Assembly (NCBI GenBank): GCA_937930165.1
Contig: CALGVL010000234.1
Span: 1 to 16,102, forward strand
DNA: 16,102 bases
Source: an uncultured Acetobacteraceae bacterium
Lineage (GTDB): Bacteria > Pseudomonadota > Alphaproteobacteria > Acetobacterales > Acetobacteraceae
Direction: 5' to 3'
The position numbers and the translations under genes are program-made. The notes under the pieces were generated by a model. The model saw only the letters and a program-made list of their open reading frames with translations. It ran no database searches and was not told the origin of the DNA. Shown in pieces: positions 1-7,018 of the stretch; positions within the stretch are counted from its first letter, which is position 1; each line of letters starts with the position of its first letter.

Positions 1-1704
1 GACGGGGTCGCACTGTTGTGGGAGGTGTGCCAGACGCCGGACTTCGCCCAGGTCGGCAGCACCGGCCACGCCCGTCTGGTGGCGCGCATCTTCGGCCACC
101 TGCGCACCGACGGAGTGCTGCCGGTGGACTGGGTCGCCCGCCACGTCGCCCAGCTCGAGCGGGTGGAGGGCAGCATCGGCACGCTGCTCGAGCGCATCGC
201 CCGCATCCGCACCTGGACCTACCTCGCCCACCACGGCGGCTGGGTACCGGACGCCGACCACTGGCGCGAACGCACCCGGGCGATCGAGGACCGGCTGTCG
301 GACGCGCTCCACGACCGGCTGACCGACCAGTTCGTCGACCCCTATGCCGCCACCACCGGCCGGCGCCGCCGCAAGCGCGACGAGGAACCTCTGGTCGCAC
401 GGCTGCGCGACGGCGTCGTCTGGGTCGGCGACGAGCGGGTCGGCGCCCTGGTCGGGCTCCGCTTCGTGCCGGACGCCGACAGCGGACTCGATGCCGACAG
501 TTTACGCCGCCGTACGGCCGGCTATGGTGATACGGCACTGGCGCGAGCCGTGCGACGTGCGCTACGAGAAGGCATGCCAGCTCATATCGATCTGATCACC
601 GCTGCGGCGGATGACAGCTTCCGGCTCGGGACCGACGGCGTGATCCGCTGGAACGGGTCGGAAATTGCCGCGCTCAAGGGCGACCGCGACGTGCTCGCGC
701 CGGCGATCCAGCCGGCCGGGTCCGAACTGCTGGAACCGGCGGACCGGGACCGTCTGGTCGCGCGCCTGCGGGCGTGGCTCGACCGCCACATCGCGGGCCT
801 GCTGGGGCCGCTGCTCCAGCTCCGGGGCGCCGGGGGCCTCTCCGGCCACGGCCGCGGCCTCGCCTACCAGCTCGTCGACGGGCTCGGGATGGTCCCGCGC
901 GACCAGGTGCGCGGCCACCTCAACGCGCTGAGCCAGGCCGAGCGCAAGATGCTGCGCGAGCTCGGGGTCAACTTCGGCCGCTATGCGGTGAGCGTGCCGG
1001 CCGTGGCGCGGCCGGATGCGCTGCGGCTCCGCGCGCTGCTGTGGTGCGTGCACAACGGCCGCCCGGTGCCGAACCTGCCCGCCCGCCGCGGCCGCAGCGT
1101 GCCGGACGACCCGGCGGCGCCAGACGGCTTCTATCCCGCGATCGGCTACATCCGCATCGGGCGCCGGCTGATCCCGGTCCGGCTCTACGACCGGCTGGCG
1201 GACGCCGCCGCGTCGCAGCTCCGCCACGGGCGGCTCACCGCCTCGCCGCAGCTCGCCGCCTACGCCGATCTCACGCTCGCCGAGCTGCGCCAGGCGCTGA
1301 CCACCCTCGGCTACCGGGCCGTCACCGATGCCGAAGGCGAGCACTTCCGGCCGCAGCGCCGCCACGCCGGCCCGGCGGCGCGCGCCGGCGCCGGGGGGGC
1401 CGAGGGCGAGGCCAGGGACGGACGCCGCGAGCATCACCGGCGCCGGAACCGCCAGGGCGGCGACGGCCGTCGCGGCGAAGCCGAGGCTGGCGACGGCGCG
1501 CAGCGCGATCAGCGCCCGCGCGAGGACCGGCCGCAGGCGGCCCGGGGCAATGGCAAGGCGCCGCGCGACGGGCAGCAGCGGGAGGGCCGGCGGCCGAAGG
1601 ACGGCCAGCGGCAGGGCCCGCCGCGGCCCCGGCCGCGGGAGTTCGATCCGGACTCCCCCTTCGCCGTGCTGCGCCAGCTCACCTTCGGAGACCGCAAGTC
1701 CTGA
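1..1704 (+). CDS. Suv3/MgpS-like superfamily 2 helicase, C-terminal part (5' end off window)
   Basis: The reading frame is open from base 1, so the start and the two RecA-like motor domains lie outside the window; 567 residues are visible. The first residues (DGVALLWEVCQTPDF) resemble the region after the motor domains in alphaproteobacterial DEAD/DEAH-type helicases related to mitochondrial Suv3. A folded C-terminal region runs to about visible residue 448. A low-complexity tail rich in Arg, Gly, Ala, Gln and Asp follows (about 449-545), and the protein ends in an ordered-looking peptide, DPDSPFAVLRQLTFG. Tails of this kind usually contact RNA or partner proteins. The stop codon overlaps the next start by one base (TGATG), coupling it to the S4 RNA-binding gene. 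An RNA-related role such as unwinding or decay is inference from family and neighbour. The family call rests on recognised sequence style, since no helicase motif is visible here. Confidence 0.8.
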   Translation, partial: DGVALLWEVCQTPDFAQVGSTGHARLVARIFGHLRTDGVLPVDWVARHVAQLERVEGSIGTLLERIARIRTWTYLAHHGGWVPDADHWRERTRAIEDRLSDALHDRLTDQFVDPYAATTGRRRRKRDEEPLVARLRDGVVWVGDERVGALVGLRFVPDADSGLDADSLRRRTAGYGDTALARAVRRALREGMPAHIDLITAAADDSFRLGTDGVIRWNGSEIAALKGDRDVLAPAIQPAGSELLEPADRDRLVARLRAWLDRHIAGLLGPLLQLRGAGGLSGHGRGLAYQLVDGLGMVPRDQVRGHLNALSQAERKMLRELGVNFGRYAVSVPAVARPDALRLRALLWCVHNGRPVPNLPARRGRSVPDDPAAPDGFYPAIGYIRIGRRLIPVRLYDRLADAAASQLRHGRLTASPQLAAYADLTLAELRQALTTLGYRAVTDAEGEHFRPQRRHAGPAARAGAGGAEGEARDGRREHHRRRNRQGGDGRRGEAEAGDGAQRDQRPREDRPQAARGNGKAPRDGQQREGRRPKDGQRQGPPRPRPREFDPDSPFAVLRQLTFGDRKS

Positions 1705-2105
1705 TGGCGGAAGCGGCCGGGCCGGAAGGACAGTCGCGGCTGCGTCTGGACAAGTGGCTCTGGTACGCGCGCTTCTTCAAGAGCCGGACCCTGGCTGCGG
1801 CCGCCTGCACCGAGGGCAGCATCCGGCTCAACGGCACGCGTGTCGGCAAGGCCAACGTGCCGGTGAAGCCGTCAGACGTGCTGACCTTTCCCCAGGGGCC
1901 GTACATCCGGGTGATCGAGATCGTGGCGCTGGGCACCCGCCGTGGCCCGGCGGCGGAGGCGCAGATGCTCTACCGCGATCTCAGCCCGCCGTCGGAGCAG
2001 CCGAAGATGCCGCGGCCGCTGACGGTCGCGGCGCGCGCCCGCGGCAGCGGCCGGCCGACGAAGCGGGAGCGGCGCCAGATCGACCGTCTGCGGGAGGGAG
2101 ACTGA
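1704..2105 (+). CDS. S4-domain RNA-binding protein, Hsp15 (HslR)-like
   Basis: This 133-residue protein begins with a short leader followed by an S4 fold at about residues 12-70. The S4 hallmarks are visible: RLDKWLWYARFFKSR, then GSIRLNGTRVGKANVPVKPSD. The C-terminal half is basic and ends in a helix-forming Lys/Arg stretch (RPTKRERRQIDRL). Escherichia coli Hsp15 of this family binds stalled 50S subunits carrying nascent chain; the alphaproteobacterial relatives are shorter and less studied. The ATG at 1704 is chosen because it overlaps the helicase stop in a TGATG junction and sits immediately before the conserved S4 start. The same frame stays open far upstream, but that stretch is the shifted frame of the helicase gene. 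Expression is probably coupled to the helicase. Confidence 0.9.
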   Translation: MAEAAGPEGQSRLRLDKWLWYARFFKSRTLAAAACTEGSIRLNGTRVGKANVPVKPSDVLTFPQGPYIRVIEIVALGTRRGPAAEAQMLYRDLSPPSEQPKMPRPLTVAARARGSGRPTKRERRQIDRLREGD

Positions 2106-2109
2106 GAGC

Positions 2110-2190
2110 GGACGGCTCCGAGCTGCCGCCTGCGGCCGTCTTGCCTCCGGCTCGCCGGCTGCCAGATTGGAGGAGCGGCGGGAGCCGTCC
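2110..2190 (+). repeat. Nested inverted repeat between the S4 gene and terB-like gene
   Basis: A perfect 10-bp inverted repeat (GGACGGCTCC at 2110-2119, GGAGCCGTCC at 2181-2190) encloses two further nested pairs, 2126-2130 with 2175-2179 and 2144-2148 with 2169-2173, plus a small inner CCGG/CCGG stem. RNA from this gap could fold into one long interrupted hairpin ending 16 bases before the terB-like start. There is no T-run, so a classical terminator is unlikely. GC-rich DNA makes such pairings easy by chance. Confidence 0.4.
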
Positions 2191-2206
2191 TGCCCCGCGG
2201 AGAGCG

Positions 2207-2665
2207 ATGATCGAGCGGCTGAAGATCCTGTTCGGCGCCCGTCCGGACCCGGCGGAGCCGAGGCCCGGCGACGACGTCAGCCGGGCCCTGGCGGCGCTGA
2301 TGTTCATGGCGGCGATGATGGACGACCGGATCGACGACGCGGAGCGCCGCGCGATCGACGGGATGATCCGCGACCGCTTCGGTCTCGATGCGGACGCCGC
2401 CGTGGCGCTGATGACCGAGGCGGAGGAGACGGCGCGCGATTCCACCCATTTCCAGCGCTTCACCGCCCAGCTCAAGGCCGCGTACGACGACGAGGGCCGG
2501 CGCGAGGTGATGGAGATGCTGTGGCGGGTGATCTGCGCCGACGGGGAGGTGCATGACCGGGAAGCAAACCTGATGCGACGCATCGCGGGCTTGCTCTACG
2601 TCACCGACAGGGATAGCGGTTTGGCGCGGCAGCGGGCGCTTTCCGCGGTGACCCGCGGCCGGTAG
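2207..2665 (+). CDS. TerB-like (tellurite resistance family) protein
   Basis: The product has 152 residues, is all-helical in appearance, and matches the TerB-like fold. Two related acidic helical repeats are visible, MMDDRIDDAERRAIDGMI at about 37-54 and ICADGEVHDREANLMRRI at about 109-126. These Asp/Glu-bearing loops are the family's presumed metal-binding sites. There is no signal peptide or membrane segment, so it should be cytosolic. The ATG at 2207 has a GGAGAG-type ribosome site just upstream. In this setting, with no other ter genes, the protein probably has a general stress or envelope-associated role rather than tellurite resistance; that is inference. The gene lies between the S4 gene and fdxA, 101 and 79 bases away respectively. 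Confidence 0.85.
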   Translation: MIERLKILFGARPDPAEPRPGDDVSRALAALMFMAAMMDDRIDDAERRAIDGMIRDRFGLDADAAVALMTEAEETARDSTHFQRFTAQLKAAYDDEGRREVMEMLWRVICADGEVHDREANLMRRIAGLLYVTDRDSGLARQRALSAVTRGR

Positions 2666-2744
2666 TGCCGGGCGGCGCGCGTCCGGCAGCGTGTGGGCAC
2701 CTCCCCCGCCATGCAGCGGAAGGGAGCAGGAGGAAGAGTCGACG

Positions 2745-3080
2745 ATGACCTATGTGGTGGGCGAGGCCTGCATCAAGTGCAAGTACATGGACTGCGTCGA
2801 GGTCTGTCCGGTGGACTGCTTCTACGAAGGCGAGAACATGCTCGTGATCCATCCGGACGAGTGCATCGACTGCGGAGTCTGCGAGCCCGAGTGCCCTGCC
2901 GAAGCGATCATGCCGGATACCGAGCCGGACCTGGACAAGTGGCTGGAGATCAACCGCACCTACGCGGAAATCTGGCCGAACATCACCCGAAAGAAGGAGT
3001 CTCCGGCCGACGCGGACCAGTGGAAGGGAGTCAGCGGCAAGGAGGCGCACTTCAGTCCCGAGCCGGGAACCGGTGACTGA
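2745..3080 (+). CDS. fdxA: 7Fe ferredoxin FdxA (3Fe-4S plus 4Fe-4S)
   Basis: This 111-residue protein is a two-cluster low-potential electron carrier of the Azotobacter-type ferredoxin family. By analogy with that protein, Cys9, Cys17 and Cys50 would hold the 3Fe-4S cluster and Cys21, Cys40, Cys43 and Cys46 the 4Fe-4S cluster; all seven are present, with extra cysteines at 12 and 25. The C-terminal extension (about 57-111), including LEINRTYAEIWPNIT, is typical of FdxA. An AGGAGGAAG ribosome site lies at 2728-2736, supporting the ATG at 2745 over a longer open frame. In alphaproteobacteria fdxA commonly sits directly before carD, as here. Its redox partner cannot be named from the sequence. 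Confidence 0.95.
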   Translation: MTYVVGEACIKCKYMDCVEVCPVDCFYEGENMLVIHPDECIDCGVCEPECPAEAIMPDTEPDLDKWLEINRTYAEIWPNITRKKESPADADQWKGVSGKEAHFSPEPGTGD

Positions 3081-3096
3081 CCGTTACCATTCGATA

Positions 3097-3126
3097 CTGT
3101 CAATTGGTCAGGAATTGTGCTATAAC
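3097..3126 (+). promoter_or_regulatory. Predicted extended -10 promoter for carD
   Basis: TATAAC at 3121-3126 is preceded directly by TGC (3118-3120), giving an extended -10 element. A weak -35 candidate, CTGTCA, lies at 3097-3102 with an 18-base spacer. The stretch is clearly AT-richer than the surrounding DNA. Transcription would start near 3133, leaving a leader of about 245 bases before carD. Prediction only. Confidence 0.5.
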
Positions 3127-3134
3127 CACAGGCA

Positions 3135-3156
3135 TCATGAATCTTGGAATTCATGA
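3135..3156. promoter_or_regulatory. AT-rich 8-bp inverted repeat at the predicted carD transcription start
   Basis: TCATGAAT at 3135-3142 and ATTCATGA at 3149-3156 form a perfect inverted repeat around a 6-base centre. It begins almost at the predicted transcription start, where an operator for a dimeric regulator, or a 5'-end RNA hairpin, would sit. The bases are far more AT-rich than the genome around them. No known regulator is recognised for it. The remaining 220 bases of the leader up to carD show no convincing reading frame. Confidence 0.4.
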
Positions 3157-3379
3157 GCTCCTGATGTGGGCTGGGTCTCAACCGTCGCTGCGCGCAGCTG
3201 GGATCTGACGGGCAGCTGGCCAGTACGAGGTTGGACATCACATCATAGCACACCGCGTTGGGTCGCCGGGCGACCCGGACAAGCCACATGGCCACCTCCG
3301 CTGGGCTGGATGGGGAGCAGGGGTGTCGGCTTTCCGGGGCGTACGTCGACGGTCGTGAAGGAAGGGACGAGAAGACACG

Positions 3380-3877
3380 ATGGCGAGCACCTGTGGTTTC
3401 AAGCCCGGTGAGATGGTGGTTTATCCGACTCATGGCGTGGGTCGGATAGAAGCGATCGAGACGCAGGTCATCGCAGGTCACGAGCTGCGGGTGCTGGTCG
3501 TGCACTTCGAGAAGGACCGCATGACCCTGCGGGTGCCGATCAACAAGGTCGACTCGTCCGGCCTGCGTCCGCTGTCGAGCCGCGACCGCATGGATGCCGC
3601 GCTGAAGACGCTGAGCGGCCGCGCCCGCGCCAAGCGCACCATGTGGAGCCGCCGCGCGCAGGAGTACGAGGCGAAGATCAACTCCGGGGACCCGGTCTCG
3701 ATTGCCGAGGTCGTGCGCGACCTGCACCGGTCGTCGAACCAGCCCGACCAGTCGTACAGCGAGCGCCAGATCTACCAGGCCGCCCTGGACCGGCTGGTGC
3801 GCGAGCTGGCGGCGGTCGAGGACATCGACGAGCCCACCGCCATCACCAAGCTGGAGCGCGTGCTCGAGGCCGCCTGA
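3380..3877 (+). CDS. carD: CarD-family transcriptional regulator (CdnL type)
   Basis: The product is 165 residues, the usual length for the family. The N-terminal RNA-polymerase-interaction domain covers about 4-70 (FKPGEMVVYPTHGVGRIEAIE), and the C-terminal helical DNA-binding domain covers about 75-163. Trp89 in RTMWSRRAQEYEAKI fits the conserved tryptophan that wedges into the minor groove at the -10 upstream edge in mycobacterial CarD. CarD binds the beta subunit and stabilises open promoter complexes, often at rRNA and housekeeping promoters. It is a stand-alone CarD with no HMGA-like tail. The gene sits 299 bases after fdxA behind its own predicted promoter and ends at a strong terminator, so it is probably a single-gene unit. 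A GAAGGGACGAG purine-rich stretch precedes the ATG. Confidence 0.95.
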   Translation: MASTCGFKPGEMVVYPTHGVGRIEAIETQVIAGHELRVLVVHFEKDRMTLRVPINKVDSSGLRPLSSRDRMDAALKTLSGRARAKRTMWSRRAQEYEAKINSGDPVSIAEVVRDLHRSSNQPDQSYSERQIYQAALDRLVRELAAVEDIDEPTAITKLERVLEAA

Positions 3878-3912
3878 GCCCGGGTCCGTCGTTCCGGTAC
3901 GGATCGCTGTCC

Positions 3913-3946
3913 GAACGGCGCGGCATCGGCCGCGCCGTTCTGCTTT
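3913..3946 (+). terminator. Intrinsic terminator after carD
   Basis: A perfect 12-bp stem (GAACGGCGCGGC at 3913-3924, GCCGCGCCGTTC at 3929-3940) closes an ATCG loop and is followed by TGCTTT. It lies 36 bases after the carD stop. On the minus strand it lies 41 bases past the end of the lipid-transport operon but lacks a T-run in that direction, so it would act there weakly if at all. Confidence 0.8.
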
Positions 3947-3980
3947 GGGCCGGCGGGTGCGCTCCGGGAGCGGCGGAGCG

Positions 3981-4502
3981 TCAGGGCTGCTGACCCGTTC
4001 CGGCAGCGGGCGTCACGCCGTCGACCGGCACCGCCACATAGACCGCGTCGGCGTGGGCGAAATCGACCACCAGCGGCAGGCCGGCGGCCGGCAGCCGGTC
4101 CAGGGCCACGTCCCGGGCGACGACGAACCGCGTTCCCGGGTCCAGCACCAGCATGCTGCCGGCCGGCAGGGAGATGCCGTCGCCCGCGCCGTCGGGCGCA
4201 GCCCCCGCCAGTGCCACCGCCTCCGCCAGCGGCGTCGAGAAGCCGGTCACCCGGTCGTCGCCGCCGTCGTTGACGAGGGTAAGGTAGATGCGCAGGTCGT
4301 GCGGCCGGTCGGGATCGATCTCCGCCCGCGCCTCGCGCACGGTCGGGCGCCCGCCCTCTTCCTGCAGCGCGGCCCCCACCGCGATGGCGGCGGCAGCCGC
4401 AACGATGGTGAGGGAGGCAATCGGGGACAGCCGTTGCAAGGCTCCATCCTCGGTCGCGGGCCGCGTTCGGCCACCAGTCAGCAGGGAAAGCGGGCGCGCC
4501 AT
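3981..4502 (-). CDS. Membrane-anchored PCu(A)C-like (DUF461) domain protein lacking copper ligands
   Basis: This 173-residue protein has one N-terminal hydrophobic segment (about 29-46) and a periplasmic domain resembling PCu(A)C copper chaperones: IYLTLVNDGGDDRVTGFSTP at 72-91, LPAGSMLVLDPG at 112-123, and a final strand VYVAVPVDGV. Active family members carry an H(M)X10MX21HXM copper site. Here the first His position is Ala (VALAG, 97-100), the HXM position reads ARD (129-131), and only one internal Met (117) remains, in a non-ligand strand. A role other than copper delivery is therefore likely. The ATG at 4502 lacks a strong ribosome site; a start nearer the upstream stop at 4534-4536 is possible. 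It follows the Sel1/TPR gene by 31 bases and is the last gene of the operon. The fold call is by eye. Confidence 0.6.
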   Translation of the reverse strand: MARPLSLLTGGRTRPATEDGALQRLSPIASLTIVAAAAAIAVGAALQEEGGRPTVREARAEIDPDRPHDLRIYLTLVNDGGDDRVTGFSTPLAEAVALAGAAPDGAGDGISLPAGSMLVLDPGTRFVVARDVALDRLPAAGLPLVVDFAHADAVYVAVPVDGVTPAAGTGQQP

Positions 4503-4533
4503 CCAGCGCGCAAACTGACGCAGCGGCCCGTCC

Positions 4534-5445
4534 TCAGCTCGTGGGGACGGCGCACTCGTCCTTGAAGTTGCGCTCGACGGCCGCCGGCGGGGCCTGGCCG
4601 GGCGACAGATCGTCGCGGCGGACGAGCCCGCTGGCGAGGCGCTCCTCCAGCGACTGCCGCCACGACGGCGGCCGCGTGCGCACGAACAGCCGGCCATCCT
4701 CGCTCAGCGCCTCCGGTTCCGACAGCAGCCGCAGCGCGCGGCTCCACTGGTAGTGGGCGTCGGTGTCCCGGCCGGCCTGCCAGTAGGCGTCGCCGAGGTG
4801 GAGCCGGAGCTCGGGATGGCCCGGCTCCAGGATCACGGCCTGGCACAGCGGCGGGATCGCGTCTTCGAAGCGGTCGAGCTGGTAGAGCACCCAGCCGAGG
4901 GTGTCGAGATAGGCGGAATGGCTGGGCTCGGCCCGGACCACGTTGCGGATCAGGTCCAGCGCCTCCTCCAGGTTCCGGCCGTCGAGGCTCCAGCGATAGG
5001 CGAGGTTGTTCTGGGCGACGATGCTGCCCTGCGCCGCCGCCTCGCCGTACCAGTATTCCGCCATGTCCGGGTTCGGCGGGCCGGCGAGGCCGAGATCGTG
5101 GATGAAGCCGGCGCTGTTCTGGGGGTCCACATGGCCCTGCCGAGCCGCCTTCTCGTACCACGTCAGCGCCGTCATGTGGTTTTCCGGCACGCCGATGCCG
5201 TTGGCGTGCATCCAGCCCAGCGCGTACTGCGCCTCCGGGTCGCCGGCAGAGGCCTCGTCGGTGAAGATGCGGAGCGCGGTGGCATAGTCGCCCGCATCGT
5301 AGGCGATCCAGCCATCGGCCACGTCCGCGACCGCACTGCCGGCGCTGCACAGCAGCAACAGGGCGCCGGCGGCCAGCCGCCGGGCACGGACGGCAAGGGT
5401 CAGTCCGTCTGCCGACGGGCGGGAGGCAGGGTGCGCAGCGTCCAT
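4534..5445 (-). CDS. Secreted Sel1-like/TPR repeat protein
   Basis: The product has 303 residues from the ATG at 5445. A hydrophobic signal segment lies at about 22-40 with an AVA cleavage site before DVADGW. Sel1-like repeats follow at about 71-105 (EAQYALGWMHANGIGVPENH) and 106-141 (AEYWYGEAAAQG), then TPR-type helices at about 144-245 (HSAYLDTLGWVLYQLDRFEDA). The C-terminal 55 residues are less regular. It would be a periplasmic helical scaffold. The chosen start gives a 46-base overlap with the auxiliary lipoprotein gene; the alternative is a CTG at 5404 overlapping that gene's stop, which removes only the N-region. Its place in the operon suggests it helps assemble or regulate the transport complex, which is inference. 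Confidence 0.8.
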   Translation of the reverse strand: MDAAHPASRPSADGLTLAVRARRLAAGALLLLCSAGSAVADVADGWIAYDAGDYATALRIFTDEASAGDPEAQYALGWMHANGIGVPENHMTALTWYEKAARQGHVDPQNSAGFIHDLGLAGPPNPDMAEYWYGEAAAQGSIVAQNNLAYRWSLDGRNLEEALDLIRNVVRAEPSHSAYLDTLGWVLYQLDRFEDAIPPLCQAVILEPGHPELRLHLGDAYWQAGRDTDAHYQWSRALRLLSEPEALSEDGRLFVRTRPPSWRQSLEERLASGLVRRDDLSPGQAPPAAVERNFKDECAVPTS

Positions 5446-6047
5446 TCGATCAGGTCCTTGAGCACGGTTCCCAGCGCGAGGTCGAACGCCGCGATCACGG
5501 CATCCAGGTCGCGGGCGCTCGCCCGCTCTCTGGCTTCGAACGTATTGTTGGCGAAAATCAGGCGCTGCGGCATCGCCACCAGCTTGGCGTTGATCTGCAC
5601 CAGCACGTCCGGCGGCTCGTTGCCGCGCAGGATCGCCTGAAACTCGCGCATTTCCGTCTTGAGGATATAGTCCGGCCGGAGGTCCACGCTCTCCCGGCTG
5701 ATCGCCTCGATCTTCCCGCTGTTCTCGAACGACTCCACGATCAGGGTCTGCACCATCGCCGGCGCCCGGTCCGACCAGGCGGCATTGGCGAAGTACTCGA
5801 GCTGGTATGGGCTGGGCGTGAGGGCAATGCGCGTGGTGTTGAGCCCGTAGGCGGCGAAGGGCTCGTCCACCACGAGCTGGACCCGTGTTGCGGGCAGGTT
5901 GGGGTCGAAGGTGCTCTTCGGCGTCAGCACGTACTGGTCCGGCGCGGGCGCGTTGCTCAGCACGCTGCAGCCGCCGGCAAGCAGGAGGCCGCCGGTCCCG
6001 ATCAGGGCGAGCGCGCGCCGGCGCCCGCTGTCGACGTCGCAGGTCAT
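5400..6047 (-). CDS. ABC-type transport auxiliary lipoprotein (PqiC/DUF330-like)
   Basis: This is a 215-residue lipoprotein: a basic start, a hydrophobic stretch and a lipobox LAGGC with the lipidated Cys at 27. The body fits the ABC transport auxiliary component family (PqiC type), with characteristic segments such as APDQYVLTPKSTF, SPYQLEYFANAAWSDRAP and LIVESFENSG. Members are outer-membrane or periplasm-facing lipoproteins that partner MCE proteins. The ATG overlaps the MlaD stop in an ATGA junction, so the two are translationally coupled. That overlap fixes the start. It probably links the MCE assembly to the outer membrane. Confidence 0.88.
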   Translation of the reverse strand: MTCDVDSGRRRALALIGTGGLLLAGGCSVLSNAPAPDQYVLTPKSTFDPNLPATRVQLVVDEPFAAYGLNTTRIALTPSPYQLEYFANAAWSDRAPAMVQTLIVESFENSGKIEAISRESVDLRPDYILKTEMREFQAILRGNEPPDVLVQINAKLVAMPQRLIFANNTFEARERASARDLDAVIAAFDLALGTVLKDLIEWTLRTLPPARRQTD

Positions 6048-7015
6048 CGGAATTCGTACCCCTCGGTGCTGTCGCCGAAGAAGAACCGCGACGGCGCACG
6101 CTCAAGCTCCGTCACGATCCGCGCGAGCTGGCCGATCACGGTGCGGACCTCGGAGATGGTCTGGCTCAGCTCGACCAGCCCGGTGCCGACGAAATCGCGC
6201 AGGTCGTCCCGGTTCTCGGCGAGAATGGCGCGGACGGTATCGGAGGTCTGGCCCAGCGACTGCGCCATCGCGCTCAGGCTGTTCGCCGCCGGCCGGATCT
6301 CGGCATCCACGCTCGCCAGCACCGCGGAGGCGTCGAGGATGGCGGTATCGACGTGGTCGATCATCACCGGCAGGTCGGTGCTGATGGTCGCGCTGATCGC
6401 CTCGAACTGCTCCGCGGCGCTGGTGATGGCGCGCATCAGCCGCGGCACGCCGGTGTCCTCGTTGGCCAGCGCCTCGGACACCGACGCCATGTTCTCCAGC
6501 ATGCGGGCAAAGGCGGCCTGGTTCTCCGCCGCCAGCAGCGTGTTGAAGCGGTCCACCGCGAGGATGAGCTGGTTCAGCAGCTCCGGCGCGTTCTGGATCA
6601 CCTCCTGGAGCCCGGTCGGCCGGGTGGTGATCTCGGAGTCCTCGGGCAGCTCCGGCGCCGCCTGGGTGCCGCCGGTGATCTCGATGTAGGCGAGCCCGGT
6701 GATGCCCTGGAACTGCTGCGAGGCGACCGCGTCCGCCTTGATCGGCACCGCGGAGTCGATGGCGAGGTCCACCCGCACCTGCTCGACGTTGTCCGGGTTG
6801 ATCGCGATGTCGGTGATGCGGCCGACGCGGATTCCGCGATAGCTGACGGTGCCGCCGACCGACAGCCCGCTCACCGACTCGTCGAACAGCAGGTAGTAGG
6901 ACTTCTCCGTCCGCTGGAAATCGACGTTGGCCAGCCAGATGATGAAGGCGAATGCCAGCACGACGAGTGCCAGCACGAAGCCGCCGACGAGAACGTAGTT
7001 GGCGCGGGTCTCCAT
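6044..7015 (-). CDS. MCE-domain lipid-binding protein (MlaD family)
   Basis: The 323-residue protein has a single N-terminal membrane helix (about 8-29) and an MCE domain at about 38-115, with GLSVGGTVSYRGIRVGRI and FQGITGLAYIEI as the typical strands. A long helical region follows (about 150-310), with repeated spacing of hydrophobic residues that suggests a coiled coil. MCE proteins form hexameric rings that pass phospholipids or other lipids between inner and outer membranes. At 323 residues it is longer than E. coli MlaD and more like the MCE proteins with a helical needle. There is only one MCE gene here. It begins 3 bases after the ATPase gene and is coupled to the lipoprotein gene by ATGA. 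Confidence 0.92.
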   Translation of the reverse strand: METRANYVLVGGFVLALVVLAFAFIIWLANVDFQRTEKSYYLLFDESVSGLSVGGTVSYRGIRVGRITDIAINPDNVEQVRVDLAIDSAVPIKADAVASQQFQGITGLAYIEITGGTQAAPELPEDSEITTRPTGLQEVIQNAPELLNQLILAVDRFNTLLAAENQAAFARMLENMASVSEALANEDTGVPRLMRAITSAAEQFEAISATISTDLPVMIDHVDTAILDASAVLASVDAEIRPAANSLSAMAQSLGQTSDTVRAILAENRDDLRDFVGTGLVELSQTISEVRTVIGQLARIVTELERAPSRFFFGDSTEGYEFR

Positions 7016-7018
7016 GGC

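Noticed and set aside
774..1703. Upstream extension of the S4 gene frame across the helicase gene
   Set aside because: The extra residues are the shifted frame of the helicase and are extremely Arg/Ala/Pro-rich; the S4 domain begins right after the ATG at 1704.
2207..2665. Tellurite resistance operon
   Set aside because: Only one TerB-like gene is present, with no terC, terD or terE neighbour, so a dedicated resistance system is not supported.
3166..3411. Short frames of 63-81 codons in the carD leader
   Set aside because: They run into carD in other frames, have no ribosome site and no coding-like composition. A leader peptide cannot be excluded but is not supported.
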